A stretch of DNA of 48,093 bases, taken from IMG/VR virus record IMGVR_UViG_3300031603_000009, positions 1 to 48,093 of that record; one strand, 5' to 3'. A program made the translations under genes and the position numbers. The notes below the pieces were generated by a model. That model saw nothing but the letters and a program-made list of their open reading frames with translations. It was not told the origin of the DNA and made no database searches. How positions within the stretch are numbered: the stretch's first letter is position 1; each line of letters starts with the position of its first letter. Origin of the DNA: a virus. Shown here in pieces: positions 39,456-48,093 of this stretch.

Positions 39456-40532
39456 ATGGCATTATCTTCAATGTTATCACCCGCACAACGAATCGGTCGT
39501 TTGAAAGGAGAGATCCTTAAACACGCAATCCCTAGAGAAGTTCTTGGCTTAATCGGAGAATCAAAACCAGTACCAAAAAATGTTGGTGCAACGGTTATTT
39601 ACCGGAGATGGTTGCCTATCAACGCAACCGCAACCAGCCCAAACACATTTTTTACCGATGTTACTACTGTTGACCGTACGGCACAGTTAGCAAATCAGCA
39701 TCTGTCGAGCGAGGGTATTACCCCTGACGCCGAGACCTTGGTACCACAGGATATCACGGTAACTCTTGACGAGTATAGCGTTCTTTTTGGCTACACCAAA
39801 CGCACAGCAGACATGTACGAGGACGATGTGCCAAGCGCAATGAAAATGCAGACAGGAGAGCGTCTTTCATTAGTCAGAGAGCTTGTCCGTTTCGGCGTTA
39901 TTAAAGCCTGCACCAATAAGTTTTATGGCGGAACTGGCACAACTCGCGCAACAGTAAACGGTGTCCTTAGCCTTAAACTGCTTAGGAAAATCACCAAGTC
40001 TCTTGATCTTCAGCACACCGACAAGGTTACTGAAATCCTCAAGGCATCACCAAACTATTCGACCAAAGGTATCGAGGCATCTTACTTTGTTTTCATTCAC
40101 ACCGATCTCAAGCCTGATGCTCGCGATATTCCTGGATTCGTACCAGTAGCACTTTATGGCACAATGAAACCCGTTTCTCCGTACGAGTTCGGTTCTATTG
40201 AAGAGTTCCGGATCATTGCCAGCCCAGAGTTGGTAAGTATTCAGGACGCAGCTACGAGCGTAACAGCTTCGGTTGCAGGTCTTGAATCTACAGTAGGCAC
40301 AAACCCTGACGTTTATCAGGTCGTAGTCGCTGGTCGTGATGCATGGGGTGATATTGCTCTTAGAGGCACAAAGGCAATCACTCCGCATATCGTTAAGCCT
40401 GAACAACTCGACAAAAACGATCCCACAGGGCAACGTGGATATTGTGGAGCATCCTGTTATTTTTCAGCGGTCTTACTTAATCAGTTGCACATGGCCGTTG
40501 CAGAAGTCGGTGCATCTGTATTGACTGACTAA
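39456..40532 (+). CDS. Major capsid protein, N4-gp56-like
   Basis: 358 residues, strong site TAGGAG. Matches the N4-gp56 family: an N-terminal IYRRWLPINATATSPN, LSSEGITPDAETLVPQDITV, LDEYSVLFGYTKRTADMYED, then FYGGTGTTRATVNG, an HTDLKPDARDIPGF strand region, a FRIIASPEL turn and a C-terminal MAVAEVGASVLTD. An HK97-fold shell subunit. A hairpin follows the gene. Confidence 0.88.
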   Translation: MALSSMLSPAQRIGRLKGEILKHAIPREVLGLIGESKPVPKNVGATVIYRRWLPINATATSPNTFFTDVTTVDRTAQLANQHLSSEGITPDAETLVPQDITVTLDEYSVLFGYTKRTADMYEDDVPSAMKMQTGERLSLVRELVRFGVIKACTNKFYGGTGTTRATVNGVLSLKLLRKITKSLDLQHTDKVTEILKASPNYSTKGIEASYFVFIHTDLKPDARDIPGFVPVALYGTMKPVSPYEFGSIEEFRIIASPELVSIQDAATSVTASVAGLESTVGTNPDVYQVVVAGRDAWGDIALRGTKAITPHIVKPEQLDKNDPTGQRGYCGASCYFSAVLLNQLHMAVAEVGASVLTD

Positions 40533-40543
40533 ACCAAACGACT

Positions 40544-40563
40544 AGACGGCCTTCGGGCCGTCT
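40544..40563 (+). terminator. UUCG-loop hairpin after the major capsid gene
   Basis: AGACGGCC, TTCG, GGCCGTCT: a perfect 8-bp stem with an ultra-stable tetraloop, followed only by TACTC. The poor T-run suggests partial termination or 3'-end protection that keeps capsid mRNA abundant. Confidence 0.7.
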
Positions 40564-40582
40564 TACTCAAGGAGAATTTAAA

Positions 40583-41095
40583 TTGGGAAATCTTAAAAAC
40601 GTAAACCAGCACACAGGATCAATTGCAGACAACAGGGATGGGACCCTTATTAACCTTCTTTTATCGCCTGTAGACAATGCTCTTGCTAATCGTGCCATTA
40701 ATACCCCTGGCATTGTTATTGGTAGCGCATCTGCGGCAAAGGTTAAAATAGGCAACGCAACTGCATGCATGATTAACGGGAAACTGGTTCTGATCGCCGG
40801 ACAGGAAGTTGCATTCACCGCGACAACTGATGATATCGCAGACGGTTATATCAATGTCTTTCTTGTGACTGTCAATGCAGCAGGCACAGTTGCCCTAGAG
40901 GGTGGACAAGCTGCATTAATTGCGTCAGGAGCAGCAGCAGTTGTATTGCCAGAGGTTGCCGCAAACAAGGCAGTAATTGGCTTTATGACAGTATCAACAT
41001 TAGCCGCAGCCTTTGACGCTTCAACAACCTTGTTAAGTGCTGGCACTGTGACAGATCTTTATTATGACAATGTTGGCCCTTGGGCTATTCGATAA
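40583..41095 (+). CDS. Beta-rich virion protein (TTG start)
   Basis: 170 residues; TTG 40583 lies 8 bases after AAGGAG and no ATG fits. Ala/Val/Thr-rich strands (IVIGSASAAKVKIGNATACM, INVFLVTVNAAGTVALEGGQ) resemble head fibre or decoration proteins. Encoded just after the capsid gene. Confidence 0.6.
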   Translation: MGNLKNVNQHTGSIADNRDGTLINLLLSPVDNALANRAINTPGIVIGSASAAKVKIGNATACMINGKLVLIAGQEVAFTATTDDIADGYINVFLVTVNAAGTVALEGGQAALIASGAAAVVLPEVAANKAVIGFMTVSTLAAAFDASTTLLSAGTVTDLYYDNVGPWAIR

Positions 41096-41114
41096 CAATT
41101 AAGAGGAATAAATT

Positions 41115-41597
41115 ATGACCGCTATAAATTTAGCAGGAACAAACATGGCCTTTACTAACAGTCTCTTGACTGCCGCTGGAGGCGAAACAGTCCATGACAC
41201 CACGGTGTTGCTTACCTTTTGTCTCAATGGCAAGCTATATGCCAAGTCAGGGACCAACGCAGACCAGACAACTCCGGTATTGGACCATTCAACAGGGTTG
41301 GCATTCCCGTCGATGACAGCAAACGAGGGATGTATTGTCGTATGGGGTTACACTTCGGCGGGTGTTGTTAAGTGTATTCAGGGTAATATCACTGAAATGA
41401 GCGGTGGCGTGTTTGTTCAAGCTCCTGAGTTCCCCGCGAACATTCCAGATGATATTTGTCTTTTCGCCTATCAAGTTTTGAAGTGTGGCGCAACGGCAGG
41501 CACTGTTATTTTTGGAACCAGCAATTGGACTGCAACAGCATTTACCAACGCTGTTGTTAATATTGCGACTTTGCCGAATCGTCCACAGATATCATAA
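41115..41597 (+). CDS. Beta-rich virion protein
   Basis: 160 residues, AAGAGGAA site. Similar in style to the preceding protein (LTFCLNGKLYAKSGTNADQT, FPSMTANEGCIVVWGYTSAG), so probably another capsid-associated or fibre-like component. Followed by a terminator hairpin. Confidence 0.55.
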   Translation: MTAINLAGTNMAFTNSLLTAAGGETVHDTTVLLTFCLNGKLYAKSGTNADQTTPVLDHSTGLAFPSMTANEGCIVVWGYTSAGVVKCIQGNITEMSGGVFVQAPEFPANIPDDICLFAYQVLKCGATAGTVIFGTSNWTATAFTNAVVNIATLPNRPQIS

Positions 41598-41602
41598 CAA
41601 CA

Positions 41603-41634
41603 ACGCCCGATGATCACAGTATTGTCGGGCGTTT
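41603..41634 (+). terminator. Rho-independent terminator/attenuator
   Basis: ACGCCCGATGAT pairs with ATTGTCGGGCGT around a short loop (two G-U or mismatched positions), followed by TTTAAAAA. It separates the capsid genes from the adaptor genes. Confidence 0.65.
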
Positions 41635-41657
41635 AAAAACTAAACAGGAGTAGTTAA

Positions 41658-42122
41658 ATGGCCCCAAGAAAAGAAGTAAATACAGACATTGAAAAAGCAG
41701 GTAATCCCAGCAATATAAAGTTACGGGAAGGAGAGGTTTCAACCGATCACAACGTTATTGAGACGGTCGAAGGTACATTACACGACAAATACATGGAATC
41801 AATTGCATTCTTTGAGGAAATGGTCACAGTTCTTGTTGCCGAGACCACTGATAAAAATGCAGAGAAAGTTGTTCCTGTCGGGAATGGCGGAAGATTTGTA
41901 TTCTTTCAGCGTGGTGTTCCGATTACGTGTGCTAGAAAGTTTGTTGATTCGTTGATCGTAAAAATAACAAACGTCAGCACTCCGAACAAAACTCTCATCG
42001 GCAACGAGCAAACATTCGGGATAGCGTTTCAATCAGCACTTAAATATCCTTTTACTATCATCGAAGACAAAAATCCTCTTGGTTCTGAATGGCTCCGTAA
42101 ACGAATCTGTGCTCCAATTTAA
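41658..42122 (+). CDS. Virion protein between capsid and adaptor genes
   Basis: 154 residues, AGGAG site. Mixed alpha-beta; KYMESIAFFEEMVTVLVAET and FGIAFQSALKYPFTIIEDKN. Proteins at this place in N4-gp56-type phages are virion components of unknown function; I do not recognise more. Confidence 0.5.
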   Translation: MAPRKEVNTDIEKAGNPSNIKLREGEVSTDHNVIETVEGTLHDKYMESIAFFEEMVTVLVAETTDKNAEKVVPVGNGGRFVFFQRGVPITCARKFVDSLIVKITNVSTPNKTLIGNEQTFGIAFQSALKYPFTIIEDKNPLGSEWLRKRICAPI

Positions 42123-42124
42123 TC

Positions 42125-42805
42125 ATGGACTTTCTTGCTGGAGTTAAACGACTGCGACAAGAGTGTGGCGTGCCAGGCGTGGGGCCAATAACCGTTGTTG
42201 ATCAGACAGGAGAGATGAGAAGACTTGTTGACTGGTATGCACAGGCACTAATTGAGATCCAGCTTGAAGAAATCTACTGGAACTTTCTTAGAAAATCCCT
42301 CAGCTTTGACACGGTAGCCGAGCAGAATACATACGAAGTTGACACCGACGTTGGATTAAGTGACTTTGCTACATACAGAGATGGTTCGTTTAGAATATAT
42401 CTAAAGTCAGGGACCCGTGGTGATGAGATATTTTTAACGCAATACAACTACGACAACTTTCGTGACATTTACCTTTACGGAACACAACTAACATCTTATT
42501 CAAGGCCGACAACTATTGCGCATACACCTGACGATAGCCTTGTCCTTGGTTTGCCTCCAGATGATGTTTACACAGTAATTGGTGAATATTACCGGACACC
42601 AGTTGAGGTTACCCTTGATGATGATGTCCCCGTTTTGCCTGCCAGATTTCATATGCTTATAGTTTACTCTGCAATGATGAGTTACGGAATGTTTGAGGCC
42701 GCAGGGGAGGTTTACCAACGCGGGGAAATTAATTACAAAAGGTTGATGAACAGGATGCGAATGGCCGAAGGACCAAATATATCAACAGGGGCAAGCCTAA
42801 TATGA
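42125..42805 (+). CDS. Head-tail adaptor / tail tube-like protein
   Basis: 226 residues. RRLVDWYAQALIEIQLEEIY, WNFLRKSLSFDTVAEQNTYE and a late Y.MM..G...AGE...R...NYKRLMNRM follow the gp4/tail-tubular-A-like adaptor pattern that attaches to the portal ring in podoviruses. It overlaps the nozzle gene by ATGA. Confidence 0.65.
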   Translation: MDFLAGVKRLRQECGVPGVGPITVVDQTGEMRRLVDWYAQALIEIQLEEIYWNFLRKSLSFDTVAEQNTYEVDTDVGLSDFATYRDGSFRIYLKSGTRGDEIFLTQYNYDNFRDIYLYGTQLTSYSRPTTIAHTPDDSLVLGLPPDDVYTVIGEYYRTPVEVTLDDDVPVLPARFHMLIVYSAMMSYGMFEAAGEVYQRGEINYKRLMNRMRMAEGPNISTGASLI

Positions 42806-44847
42806 TAAAGATGCCACCTGTTGATTTTGACACAATCCTGATGGCTGGCGGAACGGATGAGGTCACACCAACTATCTCACTGAAAAACGGGTTTACTCGC
42901 AACTCAACGAACTTCGAGGTAGGGGTAAACGGAGGTTATACCAGAGTTGCAGGAGATGAACGTTTTGATGGACAGACGCAACCGTCGTCGTCTGACAATG
43001 TTAGCCAGATTGTTTCTATAGCATCATATGTTAATGTTCCGACTGTGGGCCAAACAATCACAGGCTCTATAAGCGGGACTACAGCCGTGATATCCCTTAT
43101 CAACGGCCTCAAGTTAAATGTTACAAAGATAGCAGTTGATGACTTCGTAGCTGGAGATATAATATCAGTTGGTGCTACAACAATTGGTACTATTGACGAC
43201 ATATCTGCTGGTCCGGATAGCGCTGAAGAGTTCGCTAAGATGCGGAATGCCACCGCCGATATTTATCGGGCAGACATTAATGCTGTCCCTGGTTCTGGTT
43301 CTGTCCTTGGGCTTGTTGGGCTTAGTGGTGTTCTGTATGCGTGGAAAAATAATGTAGCTGATACAGTTTGTGATATTTACAAATCATCGGCGGCAGGCTG
43401 GGTGCAGGTACCACTTTACAAATCTGTAACATTCACGGTTGGAGATGTTACTACTCCCTCAGACGGTGATACTTTGACCCAAGGTGGAGTTACCGCCACA
43501 ATCAAGAGAGTTATGTTGCAGAGCGGGGAGTTCTCTGGAAGCAATGCCACAGGGATATTAATAATTGATGCTGTTGCTGGCGGCAATTTCTCCGCGGGTG
43601 CTGCTACAATCGATACAACGACATTAACCCTATCTGGTGCAGAGACCCAATTAACAATTGCTAAGGGCGGGCGGTATGAATTTACTGTTGGTAATTTCTT
43701 TGGCAGGTTAACCACAATTCGGTCATACGGCTGCGACGGGGTAAACAATGCTTTTGAATTTGACGGTGACATCTATGCACCAATAAATACCACTGCAATA
43801 CCTACCCATATTATCAAGCACCGAGACTATCTATTTGTATCTGAAGGTGCAACGTTTATCAAGTCAGTAGCCGGAGAACCTTACAACTTTACTATTGCCG
43901 AGGGTGCAAGCGAAGATGCAACGAGCGACGTGATAACCGGTTTTTTAGTTGCCCCAGGTGACACCACCAACTCAACACTAATCGTTTACAACCGCTCAGA
44001 TTACGGCATTTTATACGGCAAGACATCAGCAGATTTTAACTTTGTGCAATATAATATTGGGACAGGAGCGGTACCGTACACAGTGCAGAACATGGTTGAC
44101 GCTATGGCCTTTGATGATCGCGGCGTTGGTACCATGAAAGCGACACTGGCATACGGCAACTTCGTTCAAGACACAATCACAAGTCACATTCTGCCATACA
44201 TTAACAACCATGTTGGGCAGGCAACGGCATCTATAATTAATAGAAGGAAAAGTCAGTATAGACTGTTCTTTAACAATGGTGACGCTCTGTTTTGCACAAT
44301 CGTAAACGGCAAGTCAGAAGGCAATATGGCGATAAACATGCCACACGTAGCAGCTTGTTCATGGGAAGGGAAATTGCCATCAGGCGAAGACGTAAGCTAC
44401 ATAGGTTGTACTGACGGATGTGTTTATCAACTAGACAAAGGGACAAGTTGGGACGGCGAACAGATAGAATACCAGCTCACTATGAATTATTCTTCAGCCG
44501 GAAGCCACAGAGTTTTAAAGAGATATCGCAAAGCAGCAGTAGAGACAACAACAGCAACCCAATCGTTTATAGAATTGTCGGTTGGTTATGCTTTAGGTTA
44601 TAGCTCTGCTGAATACGAGCAACCTGTTTATTCTTCTTACACTGCGGCACTCGGCGGCACTTTCTGGGATACATTTACGTGGGACGAGTTTTTCTTCGAT
44701 TCTCAAGGGACCTCTCCAATTGAGGTCAGAATGTCAGGAACCGCTGAGAACGCAGCATTGGCGTTTTACGGGTCATCTGATTACGTAGAACCATTCACAG
44801 TCAACTCCGCAACAATACATTTTACCCCTAGACGGGTAATGAGGTAA
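42802..44847 (+). CDS. Tail nozzle / tubular protein B-like
   Basis: 681 residues. Beta-rich, with FTRNSTNFEVGVNGGYTRVA at the start, an inserted Ig-like or carbohydrate-binding repeat (VGQTITGSISGTTAVISLIN and VGDVTTPSDGDTLTQGGVTA), then a propeller-like body (YGCDGVNNAFEFDGDIYAPI, GCTDGCVYQLDKGTSWDGEQ). Size, fold type and place between adaptor and fibre genes fit the podovirus nozzle (T7 gp12 / P22 gp10 role). Confidence 0.6.
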   Translation: MIKMPPVDFDTILMAGGTDEVTPTISLKNGFTRNSTNFEVGVNGGYTRVAGDERFDGQTQPSSSDNVSQIVSIASYVNVPTVGQTITGSISGTTAVISLINGLKLNVTKIAVDDFVAGDIISVGATTIGTIDDISAGPDSAEEFAKMRNATADIYRADINAVPGSGSVLGLVGLSGVLYAWKNNVADTVCDIYKSSAAGWVQVPLYKSVTFTVGDVTTPSDGDTLTQGGVTATIKRVMLQSGEFSGSNATGILIIDAVAGGNFSAGAATIDTTTLTLSGAETQLTIAKGGRYEFTVGNFFGRLTTIRSYGCDGVNNAFEFDGDIYAPINTTAIPTHIIKHRDYLFVSEGATFIKSVAGEPYNFTIAEGASEDATSDVITGFLVAPGDTTNSTLIVYNRSDYGILYGKTSADFNFVQYNIGTGAVPYTVQNMVDAMAFDDRGVGTMKATLAYGNFVQDTITSHILPYINNHVGQATASIINRRKSQYRLFFNNGDALFCTIVNGKSEGNMAINMPHVAACSWEGKLPSGEDVSYIGCTDGCVYQLDKGTSWDGEQIEYQLTMNYSSAGSHRVLKRYRKAAVETTTATQSFIELSVGYALGYSSAEYEQPVYSSYTAALGGTFWDTFTWDEFFFDSQGTSPIEVRMSGTAENAALAFYGSSDYVEPFTVNSATIHFTPRRVMR

Positions 44848-44849
44848 TC

Positions 44850-47729
44850 ATGGCAGGAAAAACAACGTACTTCGATCCGGTTGCACTTACCGTTCCATAC
44901 AAGGGACTTGCCAAATCGAGCGATATAAACGCGATTAATACGGCTATAGATGACGCTTTTAATCTACTTAATACAGCAGCTGTAATAACTGGCGGCTCTA
45001 TTAACAGCACTACTATTGGTGCGGTTTCTCCTAGTACAATAGCTGCAACAACGCTGGCAGTTTCAGGGGCGGCAACGGTACCCACCGCATCAACCGACAC
45101 CAATACAACAATCATTGCTTCAACTCAATTTGTGCTTAACCAAGCTAGTGATGTCTCGCCAGTAATGGATGGAAGCGTTGCGCCAGGAGCATCAGAACGA
45201 TATTCCAGGAACGATCACATACATCCAAGCAATACATCCAAGTTAGATGTTTCAACAGCTTCATCAACATACGCACCGCTTGCAAGCCCAACGTTAACCG
45301 GAGATCCTAAGGCTCCGACTGTAGTGAAAACAGACGATGACACCAGCATTGCAACAACAGCTCATGTAAAGCTGGTTGCAGCCGACTACGCACCGCTTGC
45401 AAGCCCAACGTTAACTGGAGTGCCCGCGTCAACCACGGCAGTTGCCGGAACTAACACAACGCAGATAGCAACAACCGCTTTTGTACATACAGAGGTAGCT
45501 AATGTAATCGACGCTGCACCAGCCGCCCTTAATACCCTGAGCGAGTTAGCAGCTTCTTTGGGTGATGATGCAAATTATGCGGCTACAGTAACCACGGCGC
45601 TGTCCCTCAAGTCACCGCTGGCAAGTCCAACATTTACAGGTATTCCGGCGGCACCTACCGCCATTAAGACGACTGACACAACTCAATTAGCAACAACAGC
45701 TCACGTAAAGCTAGTTGCAGCCGACTACGCGCCTCTTGCAAGCCCGTCTATCACTGGAGTACCTACTGCACCTACCGCAACGACAGACACGGACACAACT
45801 CAATTAGCAACGACCGCTTTTGTTTTGGCCCAAGCAAGCGACACTACGCCGGTAATGGACGATACGGCGGCAGTTGTGGGAACGTCTGAAAGGTATACCA
45901 GAGGCGATCATGTCCACCCGATTAACCCAGTAATCCAGACAAACACAGACGCGGCTGTAGCAAGCGCGGCGGCGGCACTGATAAGCGAGAACAACGCGGC
46001 AACAAGTGAAACAAACGCGGCGACATCTTACGATGAGTTTGATGATAGGTACCTAGGAGATAAGGCTTCTAATCCGTCCCTGGATAACGATGGTAACGCC
46101 CTGCTGACCGGAGCGTTGTACTGGAATACTACAGATGACGAGATGAGGGTCTATACGGGATCTGTATGGTACACTGCGTATCTTCCAGCGGAGAGTGCCG
46201 TAGTCGGACCTGCCTCAGCGGTAGACGAGAGGGTCGCGGTATTTGATGGTACCTCAGGTAAGTTGATTAAAGACGGCGGGAAAACTATTGCTGAGATTGA
46301 GGCTGCTGGTGGCCTTAGTGTAGACTTCGTAGCCAGCGGTACGTTACCTAACGGTATGCCTGTTATCCTTAATAGTGATGGGACTGTTGAGGTTGTTGGC
46401 GAGGTTGTAGTTCCGGGTGGTTCTACGATAACTGCCGGAACTCCTACAGTCTTTGAATCTGCAACATCCTACTACACCTCGGTAGCCATGCTAACATCAA
46501 CTAAGGCTATTGTGACTTATAGAGATGTAGGTAACTCTGGCTATGGAACTTCTTGTATACTAGACGTATCCGGCTCTACGATAACTGCTGGCACACCTAC
46601 AGTATTTGAGTCAGCAACATCCGGCTTCACCTCGGTAGCTATGCTTACATCAACTAAAGCTATAGTAACTTATTCGGATGAAGGTAACTCCGGCTATGGA
46701 ACTTCGTGTATTTTAGATGTATCAGGTTCTACGATCACTGCCGGAACACCTACAGTCTTTGAATCTGCAACATCCTACTACACCTCGGTAGCCATGCTAA
46801 CATCAACTAAGGCTATTGTGACTTATACGGATGCCGGTAACTCTGGCTATGGAACTTCTTGCATTCTGGATGTATCAGGTTCTACGATTACTGCTGGAAC
46901 ACCTACAGTCTTTGAATCTGCAACATCCTACTACACCTTGGTAGCCATGCTAACATCAACTAAGGCTATTGTGACTTATAGAGATGTAGGTAATTTCAGT
47001 TATGGAACTTCTTGCATTCTGGATGTATCAGGTTCTACGATAACTACTGGAACACCTACAGTCTTTGAATCTGCAACATCAACCTACATCTCAGTAGCTA
47101 TGTTGACATCAACTAAAGCTATTGTTACTTATAGAGATGCCGGTAACTCCGATTATGGAACTTCTTGCATTCTGGATGTATCAGGTTCTACGATCACTGC
47201 TGGAACACCTACAGTCTTTGAGTCTGCAAACTCCGACTACACCTCGGTAGCCATGCTAACATCAACTAAGGCTATTGTGACTTATAGAGATGTAGGCAAT
47301 TTCAGTTATGGAACTTCTTGCATTCTGGATGTATCAGGTTCTACGATAACTACTGGAACACCTGTAGTTATTGATTCTGCAGATTCAACCTACATCTCAG
47401 TAGCTATGTTGACATCAACTAAAGCTATTGTTACTTATAGAGATGCCGGTAACTCCGATTATGGAACTTCCTGTATTTTAGATAACGAATCAATAGAAAC
47501 CAACCTAACAACCTCAAATTTCATCGGCATTACAGACGCTGCAATAACGGACACTGAATCAGGTAGCGTGACAGTTAGAGGCGGGATACCCACTAATCTG
47601 ACAGGGCTAACTATAGCCTCTGATTATTACATCCAAGGTGATGGCACACTAGCCACAAGCGCAGGTGATCCGTCCGTCGTAGCGGGCAAAGCAATTTCTA
47701 CAACCTCATTAATTTTAAAAGGGATCTAA
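44850..47729 (+). CDS. Tail fibre with seven-blade repeat domain
   Basis: 959 residues, GAGG site. N-terminal about 120 residues attach to the tail. Residues about 135-310 contain four fibre-shaft repeats (YAPLASPTLTGVP....TTQIATTAFV). Residues 330-520 are a mixed stalk with NAATSETNAATSYDEF and TDDEMRVYTGSVWYTAYLPA. Residues 524-880 are seven contiguous 51-residue repeats that fit a seven-bladed beta-propeller, probably the receptor-binding part. Residues 881-959 (FIGITDAAITDTESGSVTVR, YYIQGDGTLATSAGDPSVVA) are a tip domain shared by many fibres. It determines host range. Confidence 0.85.
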   Translation: MAGKTTYFDPVALTVPYKGLAKSSDINAINTAIDDAFNLLNTAAVITGGSINSTTIGAVSPSTIAATTLAVSGAATVPTASTDTNTTIIASTQFVLNQASDVSPVMDGSVAPGASERYSRNDHIHPSNTSKLDVSTASSTYAPLASPTLTGDPKAPTVVKTDDDTSIATTAHVKLVAADYAPLASPTLTGVPASTTAVAGTNTTQIATTAFVHTEVANVIDAAPAALNTLSELAASLGDDANYAATVTTALSLKSPLASPTFTGIPAAPTAIKTTDTTQLATTAHVKLVAADYAPLASPSITGVPTAPTATTDTDTTQLATTAFVLAQASDTTPVMDDTAAVVGTSERYTRGDHVHPINPVIQTNTDAAVASAAAALISENNAATSETNAATSYDEFDDRYLGDKASNPSLDNDGNALLTGALYWNTTDDEMRVYTGSVWYTAYLPAESAVVGPASAVDERVAVFDGTSGKLIKDGGKTIAEIEAAGGLSVDFVASGTLPNGMPVILNSDGTVEVVGEVVVPGGSTITAGTPTVFESATSYYTSVAMLTSTKAIVTYRDVGNSGYGTSCILDVSGSTITAGTPTVFESATSGFTSVAMLTSTKAIVTYSDEGNSGYGTSCILDVSGSTITAGTPTVFESATSYYTSVAMLTSTKAIVTYTDAGNSGYGTSCILDVSGSTITAGTPTVFESATSYYTLVAMLTSTKAIVTYRDVGNFSYGTSCILDVSGSTITTGTPTVFESATSTYISVAMLTSTKAIVTYRDAGNSDYGTSCILDVSGSTITAGTPTVFESANSDYTSVAMLTSTKAIVTYRDVGNFSYGTSCILDVSGSTITTGTPVVIDSADSTYISVAMLTSTKAIVTYRDAGNSDYGTSCILDNESIETNLTTSNFIGITDAAITDTESGSVTVRGGIPTNLTGLTIASDYYIQGDGTLATSAGDPSVVAGKAISTTSLILKGI
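46419..47489 (+). repeat. Seven tandem 153-bp repeats in the tail fibre
   Basis: Units start at 46419, 46572, 46725, 46878, 47031, 47184 and 47337, each 51 codons without indels. Each begins GSTIT(A/T)GTP and ends YGTSCILD. Amino-acid differences cluster at unit residues 15-21 and 35-42; the rest is nearly fixed. Long DNA stretches are identical between non-adjacent units (5 and 7, 4 and 6), which points to recombination or gene conversion between units. Confidence 0.92.
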
Positions 47730-47731
47730 AC

Positions 47732-48016
47732 ATGCAAACAATTACATTTAACTCAAACAACATATCCGCATATCAATTTAACGACGATACCTCATTGGTC
47801 GCTACTGCTGACAATATAGTTTGTCCTGAGTTCATCATCGGCGACATGAACTCAACTAATGCCACCATCCACACGGGCGTTACGCCTCCTGTTGACTGGC
47901 AGGGTGGACGCTACACCTTTGATGGTACTACATGGGCGGAAGTCGCAGGCTGGGTTGATCCTAGGATCTCTGAGATCGCTAGATTACAAGCTGAGATTGA
48001 TGCTTTAAATGCTTAA
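47732..48016 (+). CDS. Post-fibre virion or fibre-assembly protein
   Basis: 94 residues, GGGATCT before ATG. A beta-rich body (YTFDGTTWAEVAGWVDPR) ends in a short heptad helix (ISEIARLQAEIDAL), as in small fibre-tip or fibre chaperone proteins. It follows the fibre by two bases. The gene is complete here and its last 50 bases are repeated at the window start. Confidence 0.6.
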   Translation: MQTITFNSNNISAYQFNDDTSLVATADNIVCPEFIIGDMNSTNATIHTGVTPPVDWQGGRYTFDGTTWAEVAGWVDPRISEIARLQAEIDALNA

Positions 48017-48093
48017 GGAGAGAAGATGACAACAAGTAAAGCAATGGCACATATGCCCATGTATAAGGAGTAAGGGATGGCTACAGAAGCAGA
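47967..48093. repeat. Terminal direct repeat, right copy
   Basis: Identical to bases 1-127. It includes the second copy of the 15-codon micro-ORF (48026-48073) and the first 17 bases (48077-48093) of the 385-residue virion gene. Confidence 0.93.

Noticed and set aside
46419-47489. Diversity-generating retroelement acting on the tail fibre
   Set aside because: No reverse transcriptase gene or separate template repeat is visible anywhere. The variation pattern fits exchange between tandem units.

Overview
The window is one complete, circularly closed genome of a tailed double-stranded DNA bacteriophage, most likely with a podovirus-type virion. Bases 1-127 are identical to bases 47967-48093, so the unique genome is 47,966 bp. 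The 94-residue gene at the right end continues into the left end, so the window edges are arbitrary. All supported protein genes lie on the + strand. They are tightly packed, often with ATGA or TAATG start/stop overlaps and clear GGAGG-type ribosome sites, so the host is a bacterium; I cannot say which one. I see no integrase, DNA polymerase or tRNA gene.

Late region (about 33.6 kb to the right end, then 1-14.65 kb). A strong terminator at 33536-33577 precedes the small terminase gene. Then come large terminase, portal, scaffold, an N4-gp56-like major capsid protein, head-completion and adaptor proteins, a 681-residue tail nozzle-like protein and a 959-residue tail fibre with seven near-identical 51-residue repeats (a likely seven-bladed beta-propeller). 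Across the join follow ejection/internal virion genes: a GNAT-like protein, a glycine-zipper protein and a giant polyvalent protein with an HESTH zincin site. A GIY-YIG homing endonuclease gene splits the giant protein into 1436- and 1049-residue halves. A frameshifted virion gene and a lysis cassette follow. The cassette holds a holin-like membrane protein, a single-cluster 4Fe-4S ferredoxin, a 57-residue coiled coil and a GH108 endolysin.

Regulatory and DNA-modification region (14.65-20 kb). A bidirectional promoter region leads into a miniature Cro-like helix-turn-helix gene, a Bro-N antirepressor, a second miniature HTH gene and a pentapeptide-repeat protein built from almost unchanging 15-bp units. 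Next are two tiny membrane proteins, a radical-SAM-like gene with an in-frame TAA inside its cysteine motif, and a GNAT-methyltransferase fusion. The last two look like a candidate DNA hypermodification module.

Replication, recombination and early region (20-33.5 kb). It contains HNH nucleases, a DnaD-like initiator with iteron-like repeats inside its own gene, a DnaB-like helicase, a RuvC-like resolvase, a C5 cytosine methyltransferase and a third miniature HTH gene. There is also an HNH homing endonuclease beside a truncated zinc ribbon, a NinB-like protein and a Rha-type regulator behind a structured 540-bp leader. The rest is a RAD52-like annealing protein, its coiled-coil partner and many small zinc-ribbon, RHH or coiled-coil proteins. 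The phage probably relies on the host polymerase, loaded by its own initiator and helicase.
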